From: Heliocidaris tuberculata
Lineage: Eukaryota; Echinodermata; Echinoidea; Camarodonta; Echinometridae
Direction: 5' to 3'
NCBI GenBank assembly: GCA_025618425.1
Contig: CM046850.1
Location: forward strand, 6,917,925-6,981,924
Length of the DNA: 64,000 bases
The notes beneath the pieces are model-generated. The model worked only from the letters and a program-made list of their open reading frames with translations. It searched no databases and was not told the origin of the DNA. Positions 43,433 through 54,086 of this stretch are shown one piece after another. The number at the start of each line of letters is the position of its first letter. The first letter of the stretch is position 1. Position numbers and translations under genes: made by a program.

Positions 43433-43559
43433 GGGAGTTTTTTATCAGTGATTTTTACCGACAAATTTCCTCTCAGCCAATCAGATGCAAGGATTTCAGT
43501 AGCTTATAACAGTTGTCGGTAAAACTCACTGACAAAACACTTGATGAAACGTTCCCCTG
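43433..43559. mobile_element. Small palindromic MITE, second copy
   Basis: Diverged homologue of 20248-20389: AGGGGAG end, TCAGTGATTTTTACCGACAA, CCAATCAGATGCAAGGATTT and GATGAAACGTTCCCCT. Confidence 0.7.
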
Positions 43560-43686
43560 GTATCGCTATCCAAGGGGGTGACTGGGGTATTGGCTTAGGC
43601 GAACCTGTATTGAGGTAGAAGAAATTATCTTTCTAAAGTATGCAAAAAAAATAATATTTCCTCAACTCAACCTCTTCCCTTACCAG

Positions 43687-43894
43687 TCAAAGTTAAGTTC
43701 TCGACATCCGAAGAGGATGTCGACAACGACATCGACATGGTGAGCGTGTGCTGTGGTAGATATCATTACCTCGCTCTCTCTCACGATGGTCGTGTCTATA
43801 GCTGGGGGAGGAATAACTATGGACAACTCGGACTTCCAAAGAAGAAACAGAAACACAGAGGGAAAGATCAAGAGAAGCGAGCTCCAAAACCAAG
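43687..43894 (+). CDS. RCC1 repeat exon 1, paralogue B
   Basis: 208 bases, 2-base start, phase 2 end, acceptor CCCTTACCAG, donor GTGACC. Reads an acidic stretch ([12 protein letters not shown]), then [33 protein letters not shown] and a very basic tail ([19 protein letters not shown]). The CGxxHxLAL and WGxNxxGQLG motifs define an RCC1 repeat. RCC1 propellers bind proteins or membranes; the basic insert could be a loop. Confidence 0.92.
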
Positions 43895-44340
43895 GTGACC
43901 AATCTTGACGATACTCTATCTAGAAATGCTTTATTTTAGCAAAATATATCAGATATTGGGCGTTTTCTTCCCCGAGGAAACAAAACTTTAAGGGCTTAAC
44001 TGCTACAAACTGATACTGTACATAGTTCAATACGGGAAAAATTGTATTCATTTCCCCTGTGAGGCTAAACAGGGGCGAATCCAGTGTTGTCCCCAACAAA
44101 CTGGTTGTTGTAGTGTGGTGGTGGTGGGGGGGGGGGGGGGGGTGGTGGGGGGGGGGGGGGGGGGGGGTTGCAGCGTAATATTTGCCCGCATTAATTTTCC
44201 CACATTTTTTCGGGCCTGCAGGCTTGTTTTTCATGTATGCCCCCTCCATTCGCTTATTTGTCCAACTAAAATTAACTAACATTTGTTGCGATTACTTTTA
44301 CACTCGGTCCTTTCTTAACACAAGTCTCTGTCTATGTCAG
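43895..44340 (+). other. Intron with long poly-G
   Basis: Holds a G-rich tract (44110-44170). No gene seen. Confidence 0.6.
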
Positions 44341-44417
44341 GCTCATCACTGAACTCTCAGACTATGACGTCATCCAGATTGCATGTGGAGATCACCACTC
44401 CCTCGCCCTCACTCGAG
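44341..44417 (+). CDS. RCC1 repeat exon 2, paralogue B
   Basis: 77 bases, 1-base start, phase 1 end, acceptor TCTATGTCAG, donor GTAATT. Reads LITELSDYDVIQIACGDHHS then LALTR, the first half of an RCC1 repeat completed by the next exon. Confidence 0.92.
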
Positions 44418-44479
44418 GTAATTATCATTGTTACCATTAGTTGCGTCGCCTAGCGGCTGGCGGGTTTAGGGGGCACTGT

Positions 44480-45650
44480 TGGTATTTTCCTAGCCTTCTC
44501 CAAATCCTTCTTTGTAAACTCTCATATTACGGCATTAGAGTGGTTCAGGAATTATCTCACAAACACAGTACAATTCGTATTTATAGACAACCGTTCTTGT
44601 ACGTTTCCGATTAACCGCGGAGTACCACAGGGCAGTATCCTATGTCCTCTCCTGTTTAGAATTTATGTAAATGACATTCAAAAATCCTCGAATATTCTTT
44701 CATTTATTCTTTTTGCTGATGACTCCAACCTTTTCTTTTCTCATGCAAATGCAGACGAACTTCTTAGAATATTAAACACCGAGCTTATTCAAGTAACAGA
44801 TTAGATCAAGGCTAATAAACTATCTCTTAACCTGCAGCAGACCAATTACATGCTTTTTAGTAACAGAATCACTTATCTTCCCGGTATAATACTGTCGTGC
44901 AAAAAATTTCTGCAACCAAATTCTTAGGGATGCTAATCGACAATAAATTATTATCCTAGAACCGCCATATTGACAACTTTATGTTAAACAATCTCCCGAA
45001 ACATTTGAGTTATTAACAAACTGAAATATTTCCTTCCTTCTCCCACTCTACTCGCACTGTATCATACTTTAATATTACCTTATACAAAGTGTGGTATATT
45101 AGCATTGGTGTTGTGAAGTACAAACAATTAAACAGAATACGTCTTCTACAAAAAAGTACTAAAAAATTTTTTTCATACAAATTATAGATCTTATACGTAT
45201 ATTCTATTTTTTTGAAAATAACATCCTCAGTGTAAAGGACATTCATCATTTCAAACTAGGCCAATTCATGTACAAATTAGGTAAAAATGACCTCCCTGCT
45301 ATTATTAACGATATATATGTAATTTGAAAGAACAACTCCGTACATAAATATCCAACGAGACAAGAAAATGCTTACCACTTACCTCTAACAAGAAGATTAT
45401 TCGCACAAAACACCTTTGTTTTTTCAGGTTCCATGTATTGGAACACTTTAGATAAAGAAATTAAAGAATCCTCTTGTCTTAACAATTTTAAACGTAAACT
45501 CAAAAGATATCTGCTTAGCCTATACCCCCTTTTCACGTTTTCCTGTGAACACGTGCCTAACGACTCTGTTTTTGCTCCTGCTCCCAATCTCTCTCCCTTT
45601 CTACTTTTTTTTTTTGAAAATTGGATTGACTTTAGCTATTTTGAATAGAT
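44480..45650 (+). pseudogene. Non-LTR reverse transcriptase fragment
   Basis: On the + strand: ALEWFRNYLTNTVQFVFIDN, INRGVPQGSILCPLLFRIYV, SFILFADDSNLFFSH, then a stop (ITD-type TAG near 44803), IKANKLSLNLQQTNYMLF, and at 45433 YWNTLDKEIKESSCLNNFKR. Motif B (PQGS) and motif C (FADD) of a CR1/jockey-type RT, with later frameshifts. It sits in an intron of paralogue B, in sense. 5' and endonuclease parts are absent. Confidence 0.8.
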
Positions 45651-46211
45651 CCCCATTATTTATCCAATTGTTATAATTTGTTTGACCAAAATTATATCAT
45701 GTAACTAAGTCTTTGGGGCATGCATCATACAAGCATTGGTTTTTTAGCATGCCCCTCCGTTTCATTGTATATGCTAGGTTAATATGATCCGTTTTTTTGG
45801 GGGGGTTTTCGGATCAGAGAATCATGGAGCAAAACGTCCGATAACCCCCAACCCCCCCCCCCCCCCCCGCCCCCACTGAGCGACTTTTTGAGGGCTGGAG
45901 AAAAAAAAATTGTCGCCAAATTGGCGTAAAAAGGCACCCAAAATTGTGATGACGTTTTTAAAAAATTAACAAAACCATCCTTCCACGTCTAGAGAAGAGA
46001 AAAAAACTAACAAACGGATACTGAAATCTAGTAATTTCGATGTGTAGTAGGCCTGTCCATAGTTAATCAGCTGATTATCGTTTCTCTTTTTTCTCTCTCT
46101 CTCTTTTTTCTCTCTTTTTTCTCTCCTTTTCCTCTCTTTTTCTTTTCTTTTCTTTTTTTCTTTTCTTTTCTTTTCTCTTCCTGTTTTCCTTCTTTCTTTT
46201 TTTTGGGCCAG
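45651..46211 (+). other. Intron with poly-C and a TC-rich acceptor tract
   Basis: Poly-C near 45853-45870, and a long TTTTC-rich tract (46080-46205) before the next acceptor. No gene seen. Confidence 0.6.
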
Positions 46212-46436
46212 ATGGGCGCGTGTTTACTTGGGGGAGTAACGGTCACGGCCAGCTCGGTATCGGGAAGGAGTGGCGGACGCGACACCACAACGCCGAACCT
46301 ACTGAAATCAAAGGCCTCAACGGGGTACAGCATATTGCCGCTGGGGGCGCTCACACAATCGTTATGTCCGCATCTGGTTCTGTGTATGTTTCGGGCAGAA
46401 ACTCGCACGGACAATTAGGGCTTCGAATGGAACAAG
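46212..46436 (+). CDS. RCC1 repeat exon 3, paralogue B
   Basis: 225 bases, 2-base start, phase 1 end, acceptor TTTGGGCCAG, donor GTGAGA. Reads DGRVFTWGSNGHGQLGIG, HHNAEPTEIKGLNGVQHIAA, GGAHTIVMSASGSVYVSGRN and SHGQLGLRMEQ: the second half of one RCC1 repeat and a full further repeat, with SGRN in place of WGxN. Confidence 0.93.
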
Positions 46437-47218
46437 GTGAGATTAATAATTTTTAGATGGCTATACCCTAGGTGGATCCATGGGGTGACCCCACCCCCCC
46501 CCCCTTCCAATTGTGAAGGAAATTAAAAAGAAATAATGTTTTTTTATGGCTAAAAACTGATAATGTTCCTGGGAAAATTTCAAGCCCCCTCCCACAAGCA
46601 AGGGCCTTTGGGAGAGCTAGAGGGATTCCCAAAATCATTTTGCTTAAAATTTTGTTTATTCTTACCATCCTCTCCAACACTGTGGGAGCCTGGGGATGAA
46701 CGGCTGGATTCAAGTTATCAAGTTCATGTAGGAGAAAAAAATTAATGTGGAAAATTCCCCGCTCTCTCCCTTTCCCGCTTCCTCCTATACTTTTGAATAT
46801 GATGGACATTGATAAAATGAGAATTTATTAACTTGAGTAAAACCACTTTTTATTTTCAGTTTATGTTATACAACAGAAACTGGATCCACGAGGCGCTTGC
46901 ATATCTCTCTTTCGCCTTTTGGCATGATTTGGGGGCATGCATGGGGTGCCCTTTTCTAAGCCGGAAGAAAATACGATTGAAAATATGGGATCAACAACTG
47001 AAAACTGTATTCTCTTTAGACAGTACATTGTAGCATGTTTAAATGTTATGTTTATCTCTCTATCTAAAAAAAAAAAAGTGTAATATATTTTAGGTATTGC
47101 ATGATTATTTTGATGACAGAAATGAGTAAATTGGTATATGCATCAAGTGATATGTTTCTCCCCCCCCCCCCCCTCTCTCTCTCTATCTCTCTTTCTTTAT
47201 TTTGTGTCAACGGTCTAG
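46437..47218 (+). other. Intron, no feature
   Basis: Contains a poly-C (46492-46503), AT-rich sequence and a poly-C/(TC)n tract before the next acceptor. No gene seen. Confidence 0.6.
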
Positions 47219-47307
47219 ATGTGAAAAGCCCTATGAAGTTAAAGTCAGTACAAGGAAAAGTAAAGCGTATCTCTTGTGGAGAAAACCATACCAGCTTCTT
47301 ACTCGGG
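47219..47307 (+). CDS. RCC1 repeat exon 4, paralogue B
   Basis: 89 bases, 2-base start, phase 0 end, acceptor AACGGTCTAG, donor GTAGGT. Reads DVKSPMKLKSVQGKVKRISC then GENHTSFLLG, the CGxxHxxxL half of an RCC1 repeat. Confidence 0.92.
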
Positions 47308-47479
47308 GTAGGTTTTGTCTCCTTCAATAAAAGATCAAATTAATGAAAATGATATGAAATCGTTAATTTCAATTACGGATGGATGGAGGCCAGAAGGACA
47401 TTGGTTTTAATTGCTCTCACATAAAACAATCGTCAAGTAAATTTGATCATGGTGTAAGGCCTTTGTAGCTCTAGAAATG

Positions 47480-47600
47480 TTAGGAAAAAATAACACTTAT
47501 CAGAAGGGAAAGCTATTAGAAAGAAACACAAAAGGCATAAAAGGGCACTTATCAGAAGTTGAAAGGGCACTTACTAGAAAGGAAGAAGGGCACTTTTAAA
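47480..47600 (-). repeat. Short reverse GTGCCC array
   Basis: Units such as AAAGGGCACTTATCAGAAG, the reverse complement of the array at 10906-11958. The rest of the intron 47308-48108 shows no gene. Confidence 0.75.
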
Positions 47601-48108
47601 ACTCACAACGCAAAATGCTTGATTTGATTTGATTTGACTTGATTTGCTTGATTAATTCATTTCAGTACAAACATAAACACAAGATGGATATTTATCAATT
47701 CATATAATATATTTCATACTTCCTTGATTACAAAAGTACAATGTAGTGAATCTATATCCATAAATCCATACTCAACTGTTTTACGTGGTAATGAATCTAC
47801 ATCCATCCTAATAATTATATTGTAATATTACACGTATAAAGAAATTTAAAAGATTAGATAATGAATGGCGGATTTGTTATTTGTCTTTAAAAAAATTTGA
47901 ACGAAGGGGCATGCTGGAGAAATTAATGCTTGTGTTAATTAGCCCCAGCTAAAGTAACTGAGAATAAAAACAAAATTTTCCATGATAAAAATTTGATGAT
48001 GTCTCCCGAGTTTCAGCACAGCATCTATTATTTTCTCAATAATTTATTTGATTGTCTGATTGTTATTTTCATGCCACGATTTATTATATTTCTATCTTGT
48101 GCTCTTAG

Positions 48109-48230
48109 AATGGCGAGCTGTGGTTCCTTGGCATGGGTGCAGGAACGCACCCCTGTGAGCTGTACAAGTCCGAGCTGAGTCCGGGACAAGCAGATAGAAG
48201 TTATCTGTACTCATCCTTGCAATCAGTAGG
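48109..48230 (+). CDS. RCC1 repeat exon 5, paralogue B
   Basis: 122 bases, phase 0 in, phase 2 out, acceptor TGCTCTTAG, donor GTGTGT. Reads NGELWFLGMGAGTHPCELYK then SELSPGQADRSYLYSSLQSV, a degenerate last RCC1 half (WFLG for WSWG). The next exon begins with the one base needed. Confidence 0.9.
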
Positions 48231-48459
48231 GTGTGTCTTTTTTTTCTTTCACATTTTCCATTCCTCTTCCATGCCTTCGTAGCCATATAACGCGGAATTT
48301 CAGACCGGAATTTGAAAAAAAAAAAAAAAAATGTAGTGACTTCAAACATGCTGGTGTATGTACATGAAAACAAGACTTGTCGTTTTTATTAACTTGTGGT
48401 GCACTAATCCAAAAAACAAGTATCCAAAATTATTACCATCATTATCTTTTTGCTTGCAG

Positions 48460-48689
48460 TCGATACACTTTAGTTACTGACGAATCCAGCGGTAGGCCAT
48501 TTGTTCTGAACCATGAGAAGGTTTGGCGGCAAGAACCTTCACAAGAGTTACAACTCGATCCTTTTGCAGAAAGTACATTCGAGGAAGTTTTTGGACCTGA
48601 CGCGCTACCCGAATGGCCACCTGGTTGTGATAACATTGACGTAAAACTGTGGAAAGTGAAGAAGAGTGGAATTCAGGATGACGGTAAAG
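48460..48689 (+). CDS. HERC post-RCC1 exon (VTDESSGRPFVLN), paralogue B
   Basis: 1-base start after TTGCTTGCAG. Reads RYTLVTDESSGRPFVLNHEK, an acidic middle, then GCDNIDVKLWKVKK and IQDDGK. Counterpart of 2365-2603. Possible donors: GAC|GTAAAA at 48640 (phase 0), GACG|GTAAAG at 48683 or AAAG|GTAGTA at 48689 (both phase 1). Confidence 0.85.
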
Positions 48690-49472
48690 GTAGTAATTTG
48701 TTTGAATTTGATTTGACTTTACAATGTAATGATACATAAAAGTGGCATTCTTAATTACATACATTGTACACAAAGTTAAATGATGATTTCATATGCAGTA
48801 TTGACATGAAAGCACTTTTTTGGTATATCAGATTATAACTGAATATAGTATTCAGTGGTTGAGTTTCAGAGTGGAACGATTGGATTGCAGAGCCATAAAT
48901 GTTTGGGGTTGAAACTTATTAAGTTGAGATTGCTGGATATGAATGTACATCCCCGTCTAAGTGAGTTCTAGTAACGATGGAAAATACAGTTCTTGCAAGT
49001 TACTACCGAGGTTCATACTGAATATTAAATGATGATACACCAAACGACTTTTCAAAGAAAATATAGTCGTACCCAAGTATAAAGCACAGAAAGGTGGGAC
49101 ATCTCACAGTCTCAGAGGGCTATAATATTTTCAGTTGCATACCGTCATAAAACACGTGCCCCGAGATTGCATGGGGAAAAAGAGAGAAAGGAGAAAATGA
49201 GAAAGAAAGCTGTGTATGTTGGGGTGGGGGGGGGGGGGGGTGGGGGGAGAGAAAGGGAGAGGAAAAGGCAACCTGAAAATATGATATGAGCCCGTCCCGC
49301 AACACCCCATTATTCTTTGGCCTTTTACTCTCGCATTTCATCCATGTAGTATTTCCGGTGCCCCACCCCCCCCCCCCCCCCCCCACCCACCCCTACACTG
49401 GTGCCTCCTCAGTTGTTGGACTGAGTACTCTTTGGATAATTTAAAAAAAATATGAAATATTCCATGCATTAG
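48690..49472 (+). other. Intron homologous to that of A
   Basis: Alignable by eye to 2604-2900 and, from about 49130, to the sequence near 1-400 (AAAACACGTGCCCC and CCCGTCCCGC). Two G/C homopolymers. No gene seen. Confidence 0.6.
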
Positions 49473-49567
49473 AAACGGTCAACAAGGAACGCGGAGTCAC
49501 TTGTAACCAAGACAACAACCAAAGAAACAGGGGGCGAATCTTCATCATTCAGCACAAAGACAAGACG
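49473..49567 (+). CDS. Candidate HERC linker exon X, paralogue B
   Basis: 95 bases, same frame as 405-499: KRSTRNAESLVTKTTTKE then TGGESSSFSTKTR. The acceptor TGCATTAG is weaker than in A (no pyrimidine tract). Donor GTATGC. Conservation of length and frame in three copies supports coding, but phases fit only an alternative start of the next exon (50141, T|TCA). Confidence 0.45.
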
Positions 49568-50154
49568 GTATGCTTCAATTTCATATTTTGTATTTTTGTG
49601 TTCCCTATTTTCGTTGTTAAGAATTCTTCGATAAAGCGTGTCACCTTGTGATAAAAGATCATCAATCTTTGCGACCATGACGACATAACTACTCCTACTC
49701 AGTTACCTTATTAACTCGTATTTCATCAACGAAGTTTGACCGTTTAACTTTTCATCAATAGCAAGCATTTCAATGAAAATGTAAATGAAACCAACAGCAA
49801 GATATTCAATAGCAATAGTTGAAATATCATACTAAAATTTAAAGTAACTGTTAAATTTTCCCTTTGATCTTCTCTTTATCTCGAGGAAAACAAAGCTAGC
49901 TTTCAGTCTCCCAACAATCAGAGATTCCTACATTTTAAATTTTAAATTTGAACTGCAGCATAGTTGGCATAATATTAATGACGACCTTAGTTCTTATCAG
50001 TATGTATTAGGAATAATTTAGAAAAAGGGTGAAGGAAGCAATAGCAATTTCTTCTATTGTGAGAATTTGTGATCAGGAATCGTTTTTATTCTAGTCAAAT
50101 TTTCTTCTCTAAATGAACTGTAGGGGGAACATCCACTGAGTTCATTCTCTCCAG
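49568..50154 (+). other. Intron, no feature
   Basis: Homologous to 500-1097; the open stretch seen there is interrupted here. Confidence 0.6.
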
Positions 50155-50308
50155 AAAAGGGGATTCCAACTCTTTCAGCTGAACTGCTGCAGAGTTTGAG
50201 TGATTTCGATGATCCCACCATGAAGGTGGACAAGAGCGCATCACTCCAGGACGCGAAAACAGTATTCTCATCACCGGCATCTCTGAATGCATCCTTCCCA
50301 ATGGCAGG
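50155..50308 (+). CDS. HERC linker exon (VFSSPASL), paralogue B
   Basis: 154 bases, phase 1 in, phase 2 out, acceptor TTCATTCTCTCCAG, donor GG|GTAACA. Reads GIPTLSAELLQSLSDFDDPT, then KSASLQDAKTVFSSPASLNA and SFPMAG. The NASF here is closer to the HERC NGSF motif than the GASF of paralogue A. Only one copy exists in B. Confidence 0.88.
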
Positions 50309-50542
50309 GTAACAATCCCTCCTTTAAAAAAAAATATTTAGATAAAATAGCAATTCCTTAAATCAGTTACTCGGAATGTGAAAGAAACATAAATTAATGT
50401 TCAAAATTAAAATGGAGAATTAATTTATTCATCACTTATATATATATATATATATATATATAGGAACATACAATATTTCGTACTAAAAAAAACAGTTAAG
50501 ACAAAACATATTCAAAGAAAATACGATGAGTGGTTACATAAC

Positions 50543-50812
50543 CTTGGGGGCTGCAGCCCCCATCCCCGGAATTTTGAAAACACCAATATTCCGACAATCG
50601 TCACCTCATATTCCCCCAGCGAGATGCTATAGATATTTAATTTTTATATCGTATCTGGTGTATTTTGGTGATGAATAACATTTTTATAAAGTGTCGTAAT
50701 TTCCGCTCGGTCGCTTAGCTCACTCCCAAATCTTAGAAACTGGAAAGTTTATAAAAGGGCAAGAGGCTTCAGCCCCCCCCCCCCTGTGAAAATGTGCCTG
50801 TACGCCTATCAT
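50543..50812. repeat. Dispersed repeat (partner 60640-60890)
   Basis: From GGGGGCTGCAGCCCC to GGCAAGAGGCTTCAGCCCCC and GAAAATGTGCC, matching 60640-60890. It carries part of the same core as 16730-16770 (GGGGCTGCAGCCCCTTCACT). Nonautonomous repeat of unknown class. Confidence 0.6.
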
Positions 50813-50873
50813 GAGTGCTTGTATTATTAAGAAGTTATTTAAAAATATATATATACTTTTTATATCTTTTTAG

Positions 50874-50964
50874 GCCACATGAAGTCAATGGTTTGAACAT
50901 GGACCTGAAAGCAGCTAGACAAGCATTTCAATTGATCATAAGGAAGAAGAAGCTCCTTGAATTG
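50874..50964 (+). CDS. HERC linker exon (LDLKAAR-type), paralogue B
   Basis: 91 bases, 1-base start, phase 0 end, acceptor CTTTTTAG, donor GTAAAT. Reads GPHEVNGLNMDLKAARQAFQ then LIIRKKKLLEL. Counterpart of 19896-19986. The PLE2 palindrome begins 128 bases downstream. Confidence 0.92.
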
Positions 50965-51023
50965 GTAAATTCTCTCTTTCTCTATATGATTTCTCTCTCT
51001 TTATATATAATGGGTAATTTATT

Positions 51024-51055
<32 letters not shown>

Positions 51056-51141
51056 ACTTCATGATGTTCCACGTATTGGCATATGATGAGAAATAATAAA
51101 GGATGACTCGAATGCATTGAATGCCAATTCTAAGTATTTTT

Positions 51142-51185
51142 ATTCTCCAAATTTTCGGGGGTCCTCCCCCTTCGTCAGGGAAAAC
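51142..51185 (-). ncRNA. Hammerhead-like motif, PLE2 left arm
   Basis: Mirror of 52752-52795 on the - strand. Same core, same extra A, same stem I. See that entry. Confidence 0.6.
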
Positions 51186-51494
51186 GTAAAATGATTTCGA
51201 CCGAAAACAAACAACAATAAAATCAAAGCAAACGCCATCCAAGCGCACACCGCAGTTGCACCATGCGCCAGTGTTGCTGGGGTCAAAACTAGGCATTATG
51301 ACGCAATCAACGTCACAATGAAACAGACGTCACAATCAACATGAAGACGTTTAAACTGCGCAAGCTGTACAGAGATCGAGACAAAGCACTTGGCATGAAG
51401 AAGAAGGTACAAAAAATGGTCATACCATTACAAAACAATTGAAATTAGAATGAAGTCCGAAAGCACCGAAAAGAAGGCCGCAGAAGCTAAAAGA

Positions 51495-51884
51495 TCAACG
51501 GAAAAACGTGCAGGGGCCAAGCCACGCGAGATCCCCACCAAGGCCGCTCTCAAAGCTCCCAGACTCAACCATGCAGCGCAATTCCGCCCATCTCCCTCCA
51601 TCAGCCGACCTGCAGCCACCCCCGAAGACGCAGACCCTGAGGTCATCAATGGCATGGTTGGGCAGATTGAAGTGATCAGCCACTGGGAAATCTTTTCTCA
51701 TCCCCATTGAACTCTTATGGCTACTAAACCCTGTCCGGAATCGCGTGCTTGTTTCGCCAATGTAGGACACATCTGAACATCCTGCGCACCTGATGCAATA
51801 GAGAGCATTGTCAGCGTCGCAGCCATGGTTCGGAGGTCGGATAGCAAACGATGGTGAAATTTTTACAACAGGGTCGGCGATCAA
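51495..51884 (-). pseudogene. GIY-YIG fragment, PLE2 left arm
   Basis: 129 codons on the - strand, identical over nearly all its length to the C-terminal part of the + strand protein at 51885-52442 (NALYCIRCAGCSDVSYIGET, RTGFSSHKSSM). Starts inside the arm, so it lacks the N-terminal part. Confidence 0.85.
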
Positions 51885-52442
51885 ATGCCGGCAAACAACG
51901 CACTCTCAACGAGTTTGGGTCGGGCCCCCCTTCGTTCGCAGCGCCGGCCTGCCAATCTTGAGCGACTCTTGGTGAGTAGTTCGCTGCCCGGGCCTAGACC
52001 CTCCGGCGGTAACAGGGTGTGCGGCAAACCTCGCTGCCAGGTTTGCCGGCATTTGATCGCCGACCCTGTTGTAAAAATTTCACCATCGTTTGCTATTCGA
52101 CCTCCGAACCATGGCTGCGACGCTGACAATGCTCTCTATTGCATCAGGTGCGCAGGATGTTCAGATGTGTCCTACATTGGCGAAACAAGCACGCGATTCC
52201 GGACAGGGTTTAGTAGCCATAAGAGTTCAATGGGGATGAGAAAAGATTTCCCAGTGGCTGATCACTTCAATCTGCCCAACCATGCCATTGATGACCTCAG
52301 GGTCTGCGTCTTCGGGGGTGGCTGCAGGTCGGCTGATGGAGGGAGATGGGCGGAATTGCGCTGCATGGTTGAGTCTGGGAGCTTTGAGAGCGGCCTTGGT
52401 GGGGATCTCGCGTGGCTTGGCCCCTGCACGTTTTTCCGTTGA
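51885..52442 (+). CDS. Penelope-like GIY-YIG endonuclease domain, PLE2
   Basis: 185 codons open to the stop at 52440-52442. An arginine-rich linker (SLGRAPLRSQRRPANLERLL) is followed by a Cys-rich patch (VCGKPRCQVC) and the GIY-YIG domain: NALYCIRCAGCSDVSYIGET, STRFRTGFSSHKSSM, DFPVADHFNLPNHAIDDLRV. This is the C-terminal endonuclease module of Penelope-like elements; the reverse transcriptase part is missing, so this is a 5'-truncated copy. The first Met lies in the spacer and is not a true start. Confidence 0.85.
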   Translation: MPANNALSTSLGRAPLRSQRRPANLERLLVSSSLPGPRPSGGNRVCGKPRCQVCRHLIADPVVKISPSFAIRPPNHGCDADNALYCIRCAGCSDVSYIGETSTRFRTGFSSHKSSMGMRKDFPVADHFNLPNHAIDDLRVCVFGGGCRSADGGRWAELRCMVESGSFESGLGGDLAWLGPCTFFR

Positions 52443-52751
52443 TCTTCTTGCTTCTGCGGCCTTCTTTTCGGTGCTTTCGGACTTCATTCTTATTTCAATT
52501 GTTTTGTAATGGTATGACCATTTTTTGTACCTTCTTCTTCATGTCAAGTGCTTTGTCTCGATCTCTGTACAGCTTGCGCAATTTAAACGTCTTCATGTTG
52601 ATTGTGACGTCTGTTTCATTGTGACGTTGATTGCGTCATAATGCCTAGTTTTGACCCCAGCAACACTGGCGCATGGTGCAACTGCGGTGTGCGCTTGGAT
52701 TGCGTTTGCTTTGATTTTATTGTTGTTTGTTTTCGGTCGAAATCACTTTAC

Positions 52752-52795
52752 GTTTTCCCTGACGAAGGGGGAGGACCCCCGAAAATTTGGAGAAT
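52752..52795 (+). ncRNA. Hammerhead-like motif, PLE2 right arm
   Basis: Stem I strand GTTTTCC (52752-52758), core CTGACGA (52759-52765), one extra A (52766), stem II GGGGG-AGGA-CCCCC (52767-52780), GAA (52781-52783), palindromic stem III AATT (52784-52787), position 17 T (52788), stem I strand GGAGAAT (52789-52795). All core bases fit a type I hammerhead except the extra A between core and stem II, so cleavage activity is less certain than in PLE1. Confidence 0.65.
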
Positions 52796-52838
52796 AAAAA
52801 TACTTAGAATTGGCATTCAATGCATTCGAGTCATCCCT

Positions 52839-52848
<10 letters not shown>

Positions 52849-52895
<47 letters not shown>

Positions 52896-52914
52896 TGCTT
52901 GTATTATTAAGAAG

Positions 52915-52950
<36 letters not shown>

Positions 52951-53642
52951 CTTTATATCATTTCTCTTATTATGATTATTTCTCTTATTAGACCTTCCAC
53001 TAAGCAACTATGGGCGACCACAGCGTTGTGTTCGAGGAACATTATACATATAATGTAAATTGAAATGAGTCAGAAAAGTGCAGCTGGTAGGGATAATTTC
53101 ACATTTAGTCATGAAAACCAGTTACTCTAATAAAGCTGCCGTCGTCATATTTAGAAGAGATTTAGACAAATCTGTTACATGCCAGTGAGTTTTTAGTGAA
53201 TCCTCCACCCTTCATGATTATACCCTTTCATGACTCTTTTGTTTTCGGTAGAATCTGCTGCCATGAAAGTGGGTGTTCATTTGTTCTCTTCGAAATAGGC
53301 GTAAAATTAGAATTAAGCTACACCTTAATATATTTCAAAATTGCAGATTTCATTATCATCAGAACCCCCCCCCCCCCCACGAACACATATACCTGAGTCT
53401 ATTTTTATCATGACAGAGTCCATCCCGAATAGTAATCTCTCTCTCTCTCTCTCTCCCTCTCTCTCTCTTCTCAACCTTCCCCTTTCCCCACCCCTATCGA
53501 TCTCCCCTTTGTTTTCCTCCGTCGCACTCTCACTCTCAGCACCTCTCTTCCATCTCTCTTATATCATGTATATATTATCTTGATTCTCGAATGCAGTGTT
53601 GGTGTATGCCCAATGAAAATTATTACGATGTACATGCATATT
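52849..53642 (+). other. Intron with (TA)n, (TC)n and a duplicated 33-base block
   Basis: Two (TA)n tracts (52850-52891, 52916-52944) flank GAGTGCTTGTATTATTAAGA, which also occurs at 50812-50845 before the preceding exon. A poly-C and (TC)n tract lie near 53365-53465. No gene seen. Confidence 0.6.
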
Positions 53643-53872
53643 CAGTGGCGTAGCGTGAGTTCGGCACAAATTAATTGAGAAGGCATCCACAGGGAGGGGG
53701 GGGGGGGCAGCGGTCTAACTTCGTGGATGAAATACGAGTTAACAAGGTAATTGAGTAGGAGAAATATATGGAAGGGGGTTGGAGTGTCTTTTCCTCTCTT
53801 TTGTCTTTTTTCTTTCCTTTTTTAAAAACCATTTTATAGGGGGATGTGCCTCCATGCCCCCTTACGCCACTG
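53643..53872. mobile_element. hAT-like MITE (CAGTGGCGTAGCG)
   Basis: Starts CAGTGGCGTAGCGTGAG, ends CCCCCTTACGCCACTG. About 230 bases. Truncated relatives at 11211 and 20732. No clear target duplication. Confidence 0.7.
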
Positions 53873-53914
53873 ACCATATACATGTGCAAGCACTGTAATT
53901 ATGGTATTTTGTAG

Positions 53915-54086
53915 ATATCCAATGTGGTGTGCACCGACCTGTGCAGGAACATTAAAAGTGCGCCTTGCTTCGATGAGGATTTACGTTTCTACCTGCTTCT
54001 GTTGGAGTGCCCCATCTTCCGTTATCCTCGACTTAAGTGGAGTCGTCTGGTTTTGGCTGCTATAGGCAGGTTGATGGTAACTTCTG
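53915..54086 (+). CDS. HERC linker exon (LLECPIF), paralogue B
   Basis: 172 bases, phase 0 in, phase 1 out, acceptor TATTTTGTAG, donor GTAATG. Reads ISNVVCTDLCRNIKSAPCFD, then EDLRFYLLLLECPIF and VLAAIGRLMVTSG. Counterpart of 21006-21177. Confidence 0.92.

Larger units (their letters stand above)
51092..52848. mobile_element. Penelope-like element PLE2 as near-perfect palindrome
   Basis: Two arms of about 805 bases (51092-51897 and 52032-52848) are reverse complements with only a handful of differences; a 134-base spacer (51898-52031) lies between. Each arm holds the GIY-YIG 3' coding part, a 3' UTR and a hammerhead-like motif. This is a head-to-head inverted dimer of the 3' end of one element, with the upstream coding part kept only in the right copy. 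(TA)n tracts lie on both outer sides. Confidence 0.9.
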
